A stretch of DNA of 64,000 nucleotides from Viola odorata. Its lineage: Eukaryota > Streptophyta > Magnoliopsida > Malpighiales > Violaceae. The position numbers were made by a program, and so were the translations under genes. Each line of letters begins with the position of its first letter. Position 1 is the first letter of the stretch. The notes below the pieces were generated by a model. That model ran no database searches and was not told the origin of the DNA. It saw only the letters and a program-made list of their open reading frames with translations. The stretch is from contig OY829542.1 of the NCBI GenBank assembly GCA_963691705.1, positions 29,188,579-29,252,578 on the forward strand, read 5' to 3'. Positions 1 through 11,245 of the stretch are shown piece by piece.

Positions 1-418
1 TCTTTTCTTCTTCTAGTTTCAGGAAGACATCATCCCATCCACTAGTTGTCCACTCGGGTTCTCTCTAATACAGAAACGCGGCATTAGAGTGATTCTACTG
101 TAATTAATTGTACCGAAATCCAAGTTGATCAAGCTCAAACACAATACAATCAAACTATCATTAAAACAAGCAAGAAAAGTGATATGAAACGTTTTTAATT
201 AAGATCAAAACAAATCTCACAACAATTCGGAATTGTCAACCTCTGAATCTCTACCAGAGATGAAGGTTTTTAGTTACAAAACATAACGAAATGATGAAAG
301 ATGTTCAAAACAGAAAATAGGAAAATGCTGGAAATTCTGGAAAATAAGTGAAAAAGCTGGTTTTCTCCTCTAACTCCTTGCTCTCGTCCGATGCCTTCCT
401 CTGCCGTTCTCCTCAGTA

Positions 419-730
419 TTAATGGTCCTCCTTGGTGCCAAGATACTCCTCTCTAAGGTGAGACAGCTCCCACTCACAAGCCTCCTCAGTTTGGTCTTCA
501 AGAAGCATGTCCAAGTGTGAGAATATTCTTGCTAAACACAAGGGGAATGTCATTTCATACTTCCAAGGTGCTTGTTAGGAGTGGGAGGAATGATATAGGA
601 ACTCAAGAAGCTCAGTGTCTATAAAAACGGGGCCCAAGGAGACAAGGAACGCACTCATGACTAAATAATTATGGCGCGCATAATCATGGTGACTGTTGTC
701 CAAAACTGGGAACGTCACGGAAGTCTCATC
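419..730 (-). pseudogene. Degenerate retroelement-type ORF
   Basis: Reading the minus strand from 730 to 422 gives about 100 codons interrupted by one TAA (575-577), closed by a stop at 419-421. The translation looks like real coding sequence: a segment with VSLGPVFIDTELLEFL, then after the stop FPLCLARIFSHLDMLLEDQ, then EEYLGTKEDH. The pattern of a hydrophobic stretch followed by a charged tail recalls the extra ORF that Athila-like elements carry between pol and the 3' LTR. That is inference from style, not a motif match. No other part of that element is recognisable in 1-977, and element A begins 250 bp downstream. It could instead be a fragment of an unrelated host exon. Confidence 0.45.
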
Positions 731-977
731 TCAGGGCCTTGAGATGAGTCGGAATGCATCAGATGAAAATCTGCCAAGCCGATTTGATCAATTGAGCTCT
801 AATCTTTGGCCTTTTCGTTCCTTTTCCTAATTCTGGTCATTCAAGCGCAATACTGGAAAAAGGAAGGAAAAAGGATCAAAGCAGCATGTTTTATTGCTTC
901 AAAAGCTAAGTAAAGAAGCAACAAAACTAAGTGGAATAACAATCAATCACTGGGGCTCTAATTCTGACTTTTCTAAC

Positions 978-1942
978 TGATGCGAACACACGCATCGATG
1001 TGCCCTTACCACCGGCTGGTCCTATGACGCGTGCGCGAGCTAGAAAGCTTCAAGACAAATTGTCATCTCTCATTCACAAGGAGCTGGAGTGTGAGATGAC
1101 AAGTGAGGATGTTGCACTTCGAGAGAAGACACCACGCATGGTGAATCTCCTCACCTTCACCGTGTGTGACGGTGATTCTGCCCAACATCAGAACGGCGCG
1201 TAGATGGAGCGATTCTGTCCATCTTTTGAGTTCGACATGTACTACATCATGTCAGGGAGTGTGTGTCCAAAAATCAGCAAGAACGCCCGAGGCGTTTAGG
1301 AGATAGGTCAAACCCTAGTTTGGGGTGCGGGAGGCGTGAGTCCTAGCGGCGCAAGGATTCCTTGTCCGCGCGCGCTAGGGTTTTGTGTCCGAGAAGCGGC
1401 GGCTGGTCCTAAAGTGAGCTGGCGTTCCCTTGTCTGATTTTAGAGACAATAAACTTGCCTTTTATTTGCTTTCCTTAATTAATTAATTAGACAATTTAGC
1501 TGATTGCATAATTAAGTTAGTTACCTTATTTTAGAACTTCTATTTTGGTTCCAATTAGGTTTTGCTTGTAAACATTATATAGGCCTTCTTATTTCAGGGG
1601 CTGCTATTTGATAAAATTGAGACTTCTCTCTTCAATCTCTGCCCCTTGTTCAAGTGTTGAACACTTGTTCTTCTTGAGTCCGCAATACTTAAGTCGTATA
1701 CAAGTAAATTCTGAAATTGTATTATTGTTTCGTTTGTCTTAGTGCGATTCTCACAATCGTTGGGAGTAGTCCTAAGAATCTGATACAAGATCCTTGACGT
1801 GAAATCGACTAGAACTCTTAGCATTCAGTTGGCGAGGTAGTCTACGTTCGCACGAGTCAAGTTATTCATTCCGCATTGAAATCCTTCTTTGAACAACGAT
1901 CAGATTTGGAGCTACGAATCCTAAGCAACTAGGATCGTATCA
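978..1942 (+). repeat. 5' LTR of element A
   Basis: It starts TGATGCGA and ends TCGTATCA, an imperfect 8-bp terminal inverted repeat with TG..CA ends. It is followed by a primer binding site and is homologous to the LTR at 24293-25324 and to 7703-7932. A TATA motif lies at 1576-1582. The first bases form an inverted repeat, GATGCG then CGCATC. The reading frame DANTRIDVPLPPAGPMTRAR continues through the LTR to a stop at 1201-1203, so the LTR carries the C-terminal tail of the polyprotein. The upstream flank has no polypurine tract, so this is the 5' copy. Confidence 0.9.
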
Positions 1943-1944
1943 GT

Positions 1945-1956
1945 TGGTAGTGGAGC
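1945..1956 (+). promoter_or_regulatory. Primer binding site of element A
   Basis: TGGTAGTGGAGC lies two bases after the LTR end. It resembles the initiator tRNA-Met primer site TGGTATCAGAGC with three mismatches. Elements C (25327-25338) and G (60080-60091) share the form TGGTANNGGAGC. Confidence 0.7.
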
Positions 1957-2712
1957 TTAAGGCGTTCAAAGATTGGTAAGTAATCTTAATTGTTTTCAAG
2001 TTTTCATTGCTGAAATCGGTATTTTCTTCTACTCCATTCAAAACCGATTTCTTTGCTGTGCTTGGTTCGTATATGTGCAATTTTTCTATCAAGTCGAAAT
2101 TGTATTTATATACATAGCTATTGAAGTCCGTTTTTGGTGAGAAAGGTCTCGTTGAAAAGCTGCACTTGTTAGGGTTCCGAATCAAAAAGAATCAAGTGAT
2201 TCGGATACCGGAGTCAAAAACTACACCTATTTTACTAAACTGTGTTTTTTACTGTTACAAAAAAAAAGAAAGACAAAACAACAACTTCAAAAGAATCAAG
2301 AGAAGGTTGCATTAGATCAAATAAAAAAACAAAAAAAGGGATATCAATATTTGAGGAATAGCAAGAGCAGGAGAGCAAATTGAGATTCGGAGAATACTTG
2401 CTAAAAAAAATATATATCAGATTTATCATTGAGACGAATTGGAGTTGAAGGACAATTGTGTTTTGAAATCAGAAGTGGAAATTGTTGTTATTTGAGTCCT
2501 TTCGAGTCAAATTGAGCTCTTCTTTGATTCCTTGATATTGCCTTCTATTCCACTTGTTATTTGTTTAATTGGTTGTACTTGCAATTATTCAAATACCAAG
2601 TATCACCATTTGTTTTGAAGCTGGTTTCTTTGAGAGTTTTCTTGGCAGCTTTTCTTGAACTCTTCAGTCTCATTAACACTTGAACAATTGCAGGCAATTG
2701 GTTGATTTATTG

Positions 2713-2820
2713 GTGAGATTATTAGAGTGATTAAACACGAGAGTAAACACGTGAGGGAGTGCTAGGATTAGTACAATTTTACGCTTTCCTTTCGTGTTGT
2801 GAATTTCAGGAAAACTTCAG
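2713..2820 (+). promoter_or_regulatory. Conserved pre-gag leader block, element A
   Basis: This block starts GTGAG, contains ATTAGAGTGATTAAACACGA and AAACACGTGAGGGAGTGCT (2745-2763), and ends just before the gag ATG at 2821. Almost the same block precedes the ATG of element B (8441-8542), and a more diverged version precedes that of G (61541-61654). The surrounding leaders are not similar, so the block looks selectively kept. A packaging or dimerisation signal, or a splice acceptor (TTTCAG occurs in it), are possible roles. This is inference. Confidence 0.65.
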
Positions 2821-4200
2821 ATGTCTCAAGAAGGGGTCCAACAAACAGATGTGTCGACCTTGTTAGCGACCATCACGGAACAACTCAGGACGATGAATGA
2901 AAGGCAACTAACTGCCGATGTTAGGATGGCTCGGATGGAAGCTTTGGCCACTATAATCCCAAATCCTAGGGCAGCGGTTGAGCCAAGCGACGGTCATATC
3001 TCAGACATGTCCGATGAGGATGACAATGCGCGTAGACAGCCCCAAGTTCCACCGAACGCCCCTGTGAACCCTCAACGTGAACTTGCCCAAGTTCATCCAA
3101 GGCGACTTGCTAGGCGTGCACCACTGCCTCCACGTGCTGATCGGAATGATGAGCCCGATGGGGGAGAGGGATGGATAAACGCTAGGGATGGTCAGTGAAG
3201 GGAGAGACGAGATGCACGGGTAGGAAGAAGAGATAGGGAGGATGACCGAGTAGATGCTAATATTAACAGCATCAAAATGAAAATACCCCCTTTCGAAGGT
3301 ACTGATGACCCTGACACCTTTTTGACATGGGAACGGAAGGTCGAATCCATTTTCTTATGTCATAATTATTCGGAGGGTAAGAAAGTCCAACTGGCAGCTG
3401 TAGAATTCAGTGGGTATACCAGTCATTGGTGGGAGCAACTTAACCTAAAGCGAACAGCCATGTATGGGGGTCCGATTGATAATTGGGTTGAGATGAAACA
3501 AGTAATGAGGCAGCGGTTCGTGCCTGCACATTTTCACCGTGAGCTTCATCAACGGCTCCAAACCTTAAAGCAAGGCAGCAAGGGAGTTGGGGCCTATTTT
3601 AATGAAATGGAGATCGCTTTAGCTCAAGCACGGATCACTGAGGAACCTGAGGTGACAATGGCTCGGTTTATTGCCGGGTTGAATAGCGAGATTACAGATG
3701 CATTGGAGCTGACACAATACAATACTCTCGAGGAGATGCTTCACATGGCTCAAAAACTTGAGAAGCATAGGAAGGCTAAGAGTTCCTATAAGTCTATTAG
3801 TTCGTCCTCTTGGAAGAAGCCTTCTTGGACCAAAGATGATAAGGGTGCCGCGGCTACACCAAAGGCATTACCATACGCCTCAAAGGGCTCCTCTAGTGTC
3901 GTGACCCCTACTAAATCAGCTGGTAACAAGTCTTATACCCCACCTACTGATCGGCAAGCCACTAAAGATATCATTTATTTTAAGTGTAATGGGCGAGGGC
4001 ATAAGAAGGCGGACTGCCCTAACAAGCGAGTTTTCATAATAAGGGCGAATGGAGACCAGGAGTCAGATGATGATCATGAGGGGTCCGAACCCGAGGGAGA
4101 AAGTAGTGCTGATTCGGATGATCAACATCAGCAAGGTGATCAAGTTCGGTTAATGGTGATAAGGCGCAATCTGAGTGTGCAAGCCGGAGGGGAAGTGTGT
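2821..4200 (+). pseudogene. gag: gag region of element A
   Basis: The capsid/nucleocapsid region starts at ATG 2821 (MSQEGVQQTDV). A TGA at 3196-3198 interrupts it, and the same frame resumes directly and continues through 5001. The central part (about 3290-3780, including HWWEQL and RFVPAHFHRELHQRL) is a retrotransposon Gag domain. A CCHC zinc knuckle follows at about 3976-4017, but its first cysteine codon is TAT (tyrosine, 3976-3978), leaving YFKCNGRGHKKADC, so nucleic-acid binding is probably impaired. Gag normally forms the virus-like particle and binds element RNA. An acidic Asp/Glu-rich stretch follows the knuckle. Confidence 0.88.
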
Positions 4201-5001
4201 GATGACGAGCAGCGAGAGAACTTGTTTCATACACGTGGTGTGATTGATAAGAAGGGATGTTCGATTATCATTGATAATGGCAGCTGCACCAATTGCGCAA
4301 GTTGGATGATGGTGCATAAGTTGGGGCTGCCCACGGTGAAACACCCACGGCCATACTTTTTACAATGGATGACCGACGGCAATGGACTCAAGGTGAGTAG
4401 ACAAGTGCTTGTTAAGTTTTCTATTGGCAAGTATCATGATGAGGTGCTGTGTGACGTTGTGCCAATGCAAGCAAGCCACATCCTTTTGGGCAGACCGTGG
4501 CAGTTCGATAGGGAAGCAACCCATGATGGGAAACGGAACCTGTATAAGCTAGAAAAGGATGGTAAGAAGTTTACCTTGGCACCTTTGACCCCAGCCGACG
4601 TGGTAAAGGACCAAGAGTGGCTCGCTAAGTCTTATGCGGAGTATGAAGTTGCAAAACAGATTGAGAGAGAAAAAGAAGGTTTGAGTGTGACAAATAAAGA
4701 GAGTAAAAATGAGTGTGTGAGCCTTCAACATTCGCATGAAAAGAGTAAGCATGCAGAGGGTGAGTGCAAGAAAGAAAAATGTTCGCATGAAAAGAGTAAG
4801 CATGCAGAGAGTGAGTGTCAACATTCGCACGAAAAAACTAAGCGTGCTGAGAGTGGCATCGAGAGAAAAGGAGAGGCAAATAAAAAGAAATTGAGTGTAT
4901 ATGCCAAGGGGAGCGACGTGAGGAGAGCATTGATTTTTCAAAAAAATGTTTTGGTGCAAGCCGTCCTCTTCTTTTACTCAGATTTCGTTCCTTCTGTTTG
5001 A
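4201..5001 (+). pseudogene. Aspartic protease and linker of element A
   Basis: This continues the gag frame. The retropepsin-like domain spans roughly 4240-4610, with the active-site region IIDNGSCTNCAS and a second conserved block HILLGRPWQFD. It would cleave the Gag-Pol polyprotein. The linker to RT holds three copies of a SHEKSKHAE-like peptide (4735-4860). The frame is lost in or near the A7 run at 4940-4946: downstream codons resume one frame over, as shown by the parallel peptide in element B (CFGAS at about 9640). The TGA at 4999-5001 is a consequence of that shift. Confidence 0.88.
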
Positions 5002-5950
5002 ACACTTCTAACGCTAACCCTTCACATTTGGTTCCTAGTGTTCTGTCCTCTCTTTTGCAGGAGTTTAGAGATGTTCTACCAGAGGAGATGCCTCCCGGAT
5101 TACCTCCTATTCAAGGCATTGAACACCAAATCGATTTCGCACCAGGTTCAATAATTCCGCACCGTCCAGCCTACCGTACCAACCCCGAAGAGACCAAAGA
5201 ACTTCAGCGGCAAGTGGACGAGCTACTTGAGCGAGGATACGTGAGGGAAAGCCTTTCCCCATGCGCCGTTCCAGTGATCCTAGTCCCAAAGAAAGATGGC
5301 AGCTGGCGCATGTGTGTTGATTGCCGCGTAGTCAACAAGATCACTGTAAAGTATAGACATCCTATTCCTCGTTTAGATGACATGTTAGATGAATTAAGTG
5401 GTAGTACTATTTTCTCGAAAATTGATTTGATGAGTGGCTACCACCAGATTCGTATGAAAGAAGGTGATGAATGGAAAACAGCTTTTAGAACTAAGTATGG
5501 GTTGTATGAATGGATGGTTATGCCTTTTGGTTTGACTAATGCCCCTAGCACATTCATGCGATTGATGAACCATGTACTTAGGCACTTTATTGGCAGATTT
5601 GTTGTAGTGTATTTTGATGATATACTAATCTATAGCAAATCACTTGATGAGCATGTTTTGCATATTAAGGAAGTCTTTTTAACACTTCGTGAACAGAAGC
5701 TGTATGTTAAGCCTAGTAAGTGTTCCTTTGCAATGGAACAAGTTGGCTTTCTTGGTTTTATTGTGAGTATAGATGGCGTGAAAGTGGATGAGGAGAAGAT
5801 CTGCACAATTCAGGAATGGCCAACACCGAAGAATGCGAGTGATGTTAGATCATTCCATGGATTGGCGAGCTTCTATAGGCGCTTCGTCAAGGATTTCAGC
5901 ACCATCGCTGTCCCTTTGAATGATCTAACAAAAAAGAATATTGTTTTCAA
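4998..5950 (+). pseudogene. Reverse transcriptase of element A
   Basis: The RT domain is complete in one frame. It opens with LLQEFRDVLPEEMPPGLPP and contains VPKKDGSWRMCVDCR, PIPRLDDMLDEL and the catalytic YFDD at 5610-5621 within VVVYFDDILIYS. It ends with the RT connection GFLGFIVS...YRRFVKDFS. It copies element RNA to cDNA inside the particle. It joins protease upstream through an indel (4940-4946) and RNase H downstream through a second one-base indel near 5949. The enzyme core itself has no stop. Confidence 0.93.
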
Positions 5951-7825
5951 TGGGAGCAGCCGCAAGAGGAGGCGTTTGCTACGCTCAAGGAGCGTTTGTG
6001 TTCTGCCCCGGTGCTCGCTCTTCCCGATTTCAGCAAAGCTTTCGAGGTTGAGTGTGATGCGAGTGGTTTGGGGATTGGGGCTGTCCTTATGCAAGAGAAA
6101 CGACTAATCGCTTATTTTAGCGAGAAGCTCAAGGGCGCACAACTGAATTACCCTACCTATGACAAGGAGTTCTATGCCCTTGTTCGAGCATTGGAAACTT
6201 GGCAGCACTACTTGATGCCGCGAGAGTTCATAGTCCACACTGACCATTTGAGCCTGAAATATCTCAAGGGGCAAGGTAAGCTCAATCGTCGCCATGCTGC
6301 TTGGATGGAGTACATTGAAGCCTTTCCCTACCACATTCAATATAAGCAAGGTAAAGAGAATATCGTCGCTGATGCATTATCGCGAAGGTACACATTAATC
6401 ACTTCTCTTAACGCTAAACTACTTGGCTTTTCACACATTATTGAACTCTATGCTCTTGATTCTGATTTTGGTGATATATATAAGCATGGTGTTTCAATTT
6501 CTGGTTCTAAATTCTATACGCATGAGGGATACTTGTTTAAAGGTAAACGGTTGTGTATTCCTCATTGCTCTCTACGTGATTTGCTTGTGCATGAAGCCCA
6601 TAGTGGCAGTCTGATGGGTCATTTTGGCGTGACTAAAACTCTAGATGTATTGCATGATCACTTTTATTGGCCTCACATGAAGCGCGATGTCGTGCGCATT
6701 GTTGCTAGGTGTTTAACGCGTAGTAGAGCCAAATCTAAGTCTGCTCGTCATGGTGAGTACATTCCTCTACCCGTACCCTCCCATCCTTGGACCGACTTAT
6801 CCATGGACTTTGTTGTGGGGTTGCCTCGGTCCAAAAATGGGAAGGATAGTGTCTTTGTTGTAGTGGATAGATTTTCGAAGATGTCTCACTTTATTCCGTG
6901 TTCAACTACTTATGATGCTACTCAAGTTGCTGATTTATTCTTCCGTGAGGTCGTTCGTTTACATGGAGTTCCCTTGTCTATTGTGAGTGATCGGGATACC
7001 AAGTTTCTTAGTCATTTTTGGCGTATTTTATGGAAGAAACTTGGTACCAAATTGTTATATTCCACATCTTATCACCCACAAACAGATGGGCAAACTGAAG
7101 TGGTTAACCGTACACTTGGTTCACTTTTACGCACCTTAGTTCGTAAGCATGTTTCGACTTGGGTTGATCATTTGCCATTCATTGAATTTGCTTACAACCG
7201 TGCTGTTCATTCCACTACTCATTACTCACCTTTTGAGCTTGTTTATGGATTTAATCCTAGGACTGTATTGGATTTAACCCCTCTACCTTTGAGTGATGTG
7301 GTAAGTTTAGATGGCGCACAGAAGGCTGATTTCGTGAAGCAATTACATGCCAAGGTAAAACAGAACATTGAGCGCATGAATGAGAAGCTGGCGCATAAGC
7401 GAAACGAAGGGAGGAAGCTGGTGTCGTTCAATATCGGAGATTGGGTGTGGCTGCACATGCGCAAGGAGCGTTTTCCAGCCCAACATCGTGGCAAACTCTC
7501 TCCAAGAGGCGATGGACCATTTCAGATTACTGAGAAGATCAACAACAATGCTTACAAGCTGCCGTTGTCTAGTGAGTATGGTTCCATTAGCTCTACTTTC
7601 AACATCTCTGACTTAGCCTTGTTTGATGTAGGTGACGAGTATGGACTTGATGGTGTTGCTGATTCGGATTCGAGGACGAATCCTTTTGAAGAGGGAGGGA
7701 ATGTGCCCTTACCACCGGCTGGTCCTATGACGCGTGCGCGAGCTAGAAAGCTTCAAGACAAATTGTCATCTCTCATTCACAAGGAGCTGGAGTGTGAGAT
7801 GACAAGTGAGGACGCTGCACTTTGA
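5950..7825 (+). pseudogene. RNase H and integrase of element A
   Basis: After the indel near 5949 the frame encodes RNase H (VECDASGLGIGAVL, a TYDKEFYAL segment, VHTDHLSLKYL, VADALSRR), then integrase. The zinc-binding part has HEAH..GH and RCLTR: the final cysteine of the HHCC set is replaced by arginine (codon CGT, about 6718). The catalytic D,D,E are visible (DLSMDFV, SDRDTKF, QTEVVNRTLG). The C-terminal GPY/F-like part (GDWVWLHMRKERF..GDGPFQI) leads to NPFEEGG, then to a tail encoded by the 3' LTR. A TGA at 7823-7825 shortens the tail relative to the LTRs at 978 and 24293. Seven codons are missing at the junction near 7701. Confidence 0.92.
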
Positions 7826-7932
7826 GAGAAGACACCACGCATGGTGAATCTCCTCACCTTCACCGTGTGTGACGGTGATTCTGCCCAGCATCAGAACAAC
7901 GCGTAGATGGAGCGATTCTGCCCATCTTTTGA
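7703..7932 (+). repeat. Truncated 3' LTR of element A
   Basis: It matches 5' LTR positions from about 999 to 1233. It lacks the first ~21 LTR bases (removed in frame) and stops abruptly after CATCTTTTGA, where unrelated sequence of element B starts. Seven substitutions were counted against the 5' LTR. Confidence 0.9.
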
Positions 7933-8440
7933 ACAAAGTGTCAGTTTATCTTGTTTCAAGTATTTACAATTTCTATTTACAAAAAAAAAAAACAACAAAA
8001 AGAAAGAACACAAATTCGCACAAAAACAGAACAGAAGCGAAATTCAAAATTTTCAGTGTGTTAACAAAAAAGGAACCTTGAGATCATTACAGAATCAAGA
8101 TCAGCAAGAAAAGAGTGTTCCAACGCAACAAGAATCATCAAAAACGGAGTTGTAAATCAAAAGTTATCGAAGAAACAAATCGGACACTTAGTAACCTAGT
8201 TCTAAAACAAATCCGAACTAGTTCAAATATCTTGTCTTTCTTTGTGCTCTTGTGATACATGACCTATCTATTCTGTGCTATAATTGATTGATTAGTTGAC
8301 AAAGTAATCTTCAATTATATCCCATCTATTTTCCTTCTACGCTTGAGTTGTCTTTGCGTTTCATTGGAAGCTTTTCTTTTGACATTCTTTGAGTCTACGG
8401 ATCTTGGATTGATTGAAGAAGAATTTTCGTTGAGTGATTT

Positions 8441-8542
8441 GTGAGCGCATTAGAGTGATTAAACACGAGGGTTTAAACACGTGAGGGAGTGCTTTAGATA
8501 GGACAATTTTACGCTTGTTCTTTGTTGTTATTGTGATTTCAG
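8441..8542 (+). promoter_or_regulatory. Conserved pre-gag leader block, element B
   Basis: This is nearly the same as the block in element A. AAACACGTGAGGGAGTGCT occurs at 8475-8493 and ACAATTTTACGC follows. It ends in TTTCAG immediately before ATG 8543. Confidence 0.65.
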
Positions 8543-11245
8543 ATGGCAGATAGTTCGCCTAAGAGCACGGAGTCACAAGCGCAAGCTGAAATGCTATCTA
8601 TGATGCGCAAGTTAACCGAGAGGTTTGATGACATGGAAGCATGAATAAAAGAGGTATCCAAAGAAAATGAGGTTGCTGCCCACGAAGCAAGGCAGCCACA
8701 CACTCAGTACCACCAAGTCCTCAACCCAAAGAGTTCACCATACGCCTATGGCAAGCCACCATCCGGAGAGGGATCCGATCCTAGTGGCCGGACTGATGGA
8801 AGGGTGACTCAGACTATACCTAGACCAAGGAGGCCTCCACCGAGACAGCCTAGAGGAGAGGCTGAAAGGAGGAAAGATCCGGTTGGTTTGATAGCTAAAC
8901 CCGAGGCATATAGTGAGAAAGAACAAACAGAAGGGTTATTCTACACCCGTTGCCAAGTTGAAGAGAAGGTGTGCACATTGGTTATTGATTCTAGGAGTTT
9001 GGCAAATTGTGCAAGTGAGTTATTTGTGCACAAACTTAAGCTCCCATTGATTGAGAAGCCGAAGCCATACAAACTTCAATGGATGACCAATGGCGAGGAG
9101 TTAGAGGTAACACATTGTGTTTTGGTCACTTTTTCCATTGGAAGATTTGAGTGTAGTATCTATTGCGACGTTGTACCCATGACTTCAAGTCATATCCTTT
9201 TGGGAAGGCCGTGGCAACATGATATGAAGGCTGTTCATAAAGGAAGGAGCAATCGGTACAAACTAGTGAAGAATGGCCGAGAGTTTACGCTTGCACCACT
9301 TACACCTACTCAAATCCTTGAAGATCAACAATACCTAAAGAAGTCTCATGCCGAATGGGAAGTCGCTAGAGATATTGAGAGAAAAAGAGAAGAGTTAAGT
9401 GTTGAAAAGAAAGAGAGAATTGAAGAACAAAACAGCCCCCATGAAAAGAGTGAGCATGGGAAAAGAGATGAAAACAAAAACAGCACGCATGAAAAGAGTG
9501 AGCATGCGAAAAGAGATGAGAGTTTAAAACACTTGCATGAAAATAAAGAGCATGCAGAGAGTGGCGAATGTGAAAAAGTATCGGTGAGTGTTTACGCCAA
9601 GAGAGGACAGGAGAGAAAGGCATTATGTGAGCGAAAAATCTGTTTTGGCGCAAGCCACCAAAAACTAAATTTTTGGCCATTGCGCTTAAATTGTTCTAAC
9701 CTTAACTCATTTCTTTTCTCTTCTATTATTGTTTCTCCTAATTTGCAGATAAAGAGAAGGCTGTTAGCAGAAGAGAAGTCTCATTCAAAAGTGCCAAGAG
9801 AACTTAAGGAGTGTGAATCATCCATGGTGCCTAGTTCAGCTAACCCTAGCCATAACGGTATGGTATATCTTTCCATCCTTAAGTCTGATTTGTGTGAGCA
9901 TGTTAACCTCATTAACTCTGATGATTCTGGTCTCAAAACTACTTTAATGAATGATGGTTATATGCAAGAGCCGAAGGCCAATTCATATGTATTTGAAAAC
10001 TACTTGAGAAAGCACAAACGTTTTGACATTTGGACTAGGCCGAGAGATGTGCATCATGTTTTCCCTAACACCAAATTGATTGAATTTTCACATGTATTTA
10101 TATTACATAATCATTCTGCCATGTGTGAATTTCATGTTAAATTTATAGGTAAGTCAACTGGACTTGAGGGAATTCTATTCAAGCGCAATCACTTATTTAG
10201 GTCACATGACCTTTTGCGAAATTTTAATGAATATGATGTGTTTGAGAGTTGTTTGATGAGTTGTTGTGGTATGATTGGAATGACATTATTCAATTTAATG
10301 TTGCTGCTCTTGAGTTTACTATTTAGTATAGATGGCAGCAAGGAAATTGAGATGATGCGGACAACCCATGGACAAACCAAGCGCTACCGTATGCGTTTGC
10401 ATGTCAAGATGGCAATTTTGAGATATCAAGGAAGGATGAGCGAATCCTTCAATTTAGGAACTTGGATGTGGCAGTGCTTACACCAAGGATGTGTTCCAAT
10501 CCAAGTTCAAGTGAAGAAGATCGCTTGGGGCGATGGTCTTATTCGATGCATCATATTCAAAGACATAGCCGCCAAGTTGAAATTGAGAGGTTGGTATGGT
10601 TCGTTGCGTGCTTACTTTGATATTACTAACTTAAGGTATTGTGGTGCAGGTCTAGATGTAGATTCGAGGGTGAATCTTTTTGAAGAGGGAGGGGATGATA
10701 CGATCCTAGCCCCGAGACTAGCCCTAGCGCACGCACAACGCGTACACACCTTGCGACTAAAGCCAATCAACCCAAAGCGTCGAGCCCAAGACATTGCAAA
10801 GCTTTCAGAGAGGTTAATACAACCTCTAGACATGGAGATAGGGCAAGGAACGTTGCTGGATCAAGTACTTAGGCGAAGAAAGACATGGAAGTTGGCTTGG
10901 AGGCGCATTGTGCAAGGTTGCACATCTACACGAGCCAATTCATGGAAGAAAGATTCCAAATCAGGTTCCAAGATAAATACAAGACCGATTGGGATCTTAG
11001 GAGAGCCTCTGCCAAGTTTGAGGACATTTGGACGAGCAGTTTGCAAGATGGCCCGTTGTTACTTTTGCATGCACAAGTGTCCTAAGCGCAAACGTGACGG
11101 ACAACTTCGTCGGACCATATCTAGATCATCAGAAGTCAGAATCTATATCAATTATGAAACCTCAGGATGTCGTCTTTATTGTGTCCAATTTTTAGGTCAA
11201 ACGAACAAGCCGTTTATTTGTTATGGATCGAGACATTTTCACTGA
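8543..11245 (+). pseudogene. Condensed gag-protease-integrase-tail ORF of element B
   Basis: One frame runs about 900 codons from ATG 8543 (MADSSPKSTESQ) with a single TGA at 8642-8644. No Gag capsid domain or zinc knuckle is visible. The protease region (about 8930-9330) is clear (LVIDSRSLANCAS, HILLGRPWQHD), but the catalytic-loop glycine is arginine. The linker repeats HEKSEHAKRDE-like peptides (9440-9560). About 750 bp of unrecognised sequence follows (about 9740-10440), in place of RT, RNase H and the integrase core. The end aligns with the integrase C-terminus of A (NLGTWMWQ..., GDGLIRC, DSRVNLFEEGG), and the frame then enters the LTR at 10696. Loss of RT makes it dependent on another element. 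Confidence 0.8.

Larger units (their letters stand above)
978..7932 (+). mobile_element. Element A: Ty3/gypsy retrotransposon with truncated 3' LTR
   Basis: The order is 5' LTR (978-1942), primer binding site (1945-1956), leader, gag, protease, RT, RNase H, integrase, then the first part of a 3' LTR (7703-7932). PR-RT-RH-IN order defines Ty3/gypsy. The C-terminal style (FEEGG followed by a GPMTRARARKL tail that runs into the LTR) suggests a CRM/Reina-type chromovirus, although I see no chromodomain. Lesions: TGA at 3196-3198, an indel in the A7 run 4940-4946, an indel near 5949, a 21-nt in-frame loss at the pol/LTR junction, and CGA to TGA at 7823-7825. The 3' LTR stops at 7932 where element B sequence begins. 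Over about 230 bp the two LTRs differ at 7 positions by eye, so the copy is old. Confidence 0.9.

Noticed and set aside
4549..4959. Minus-strand 136-codon frame
   Set aside because: Antisense shadow of the element A protease linker repeats, rich in Leu/Phe/Thr with no domain.
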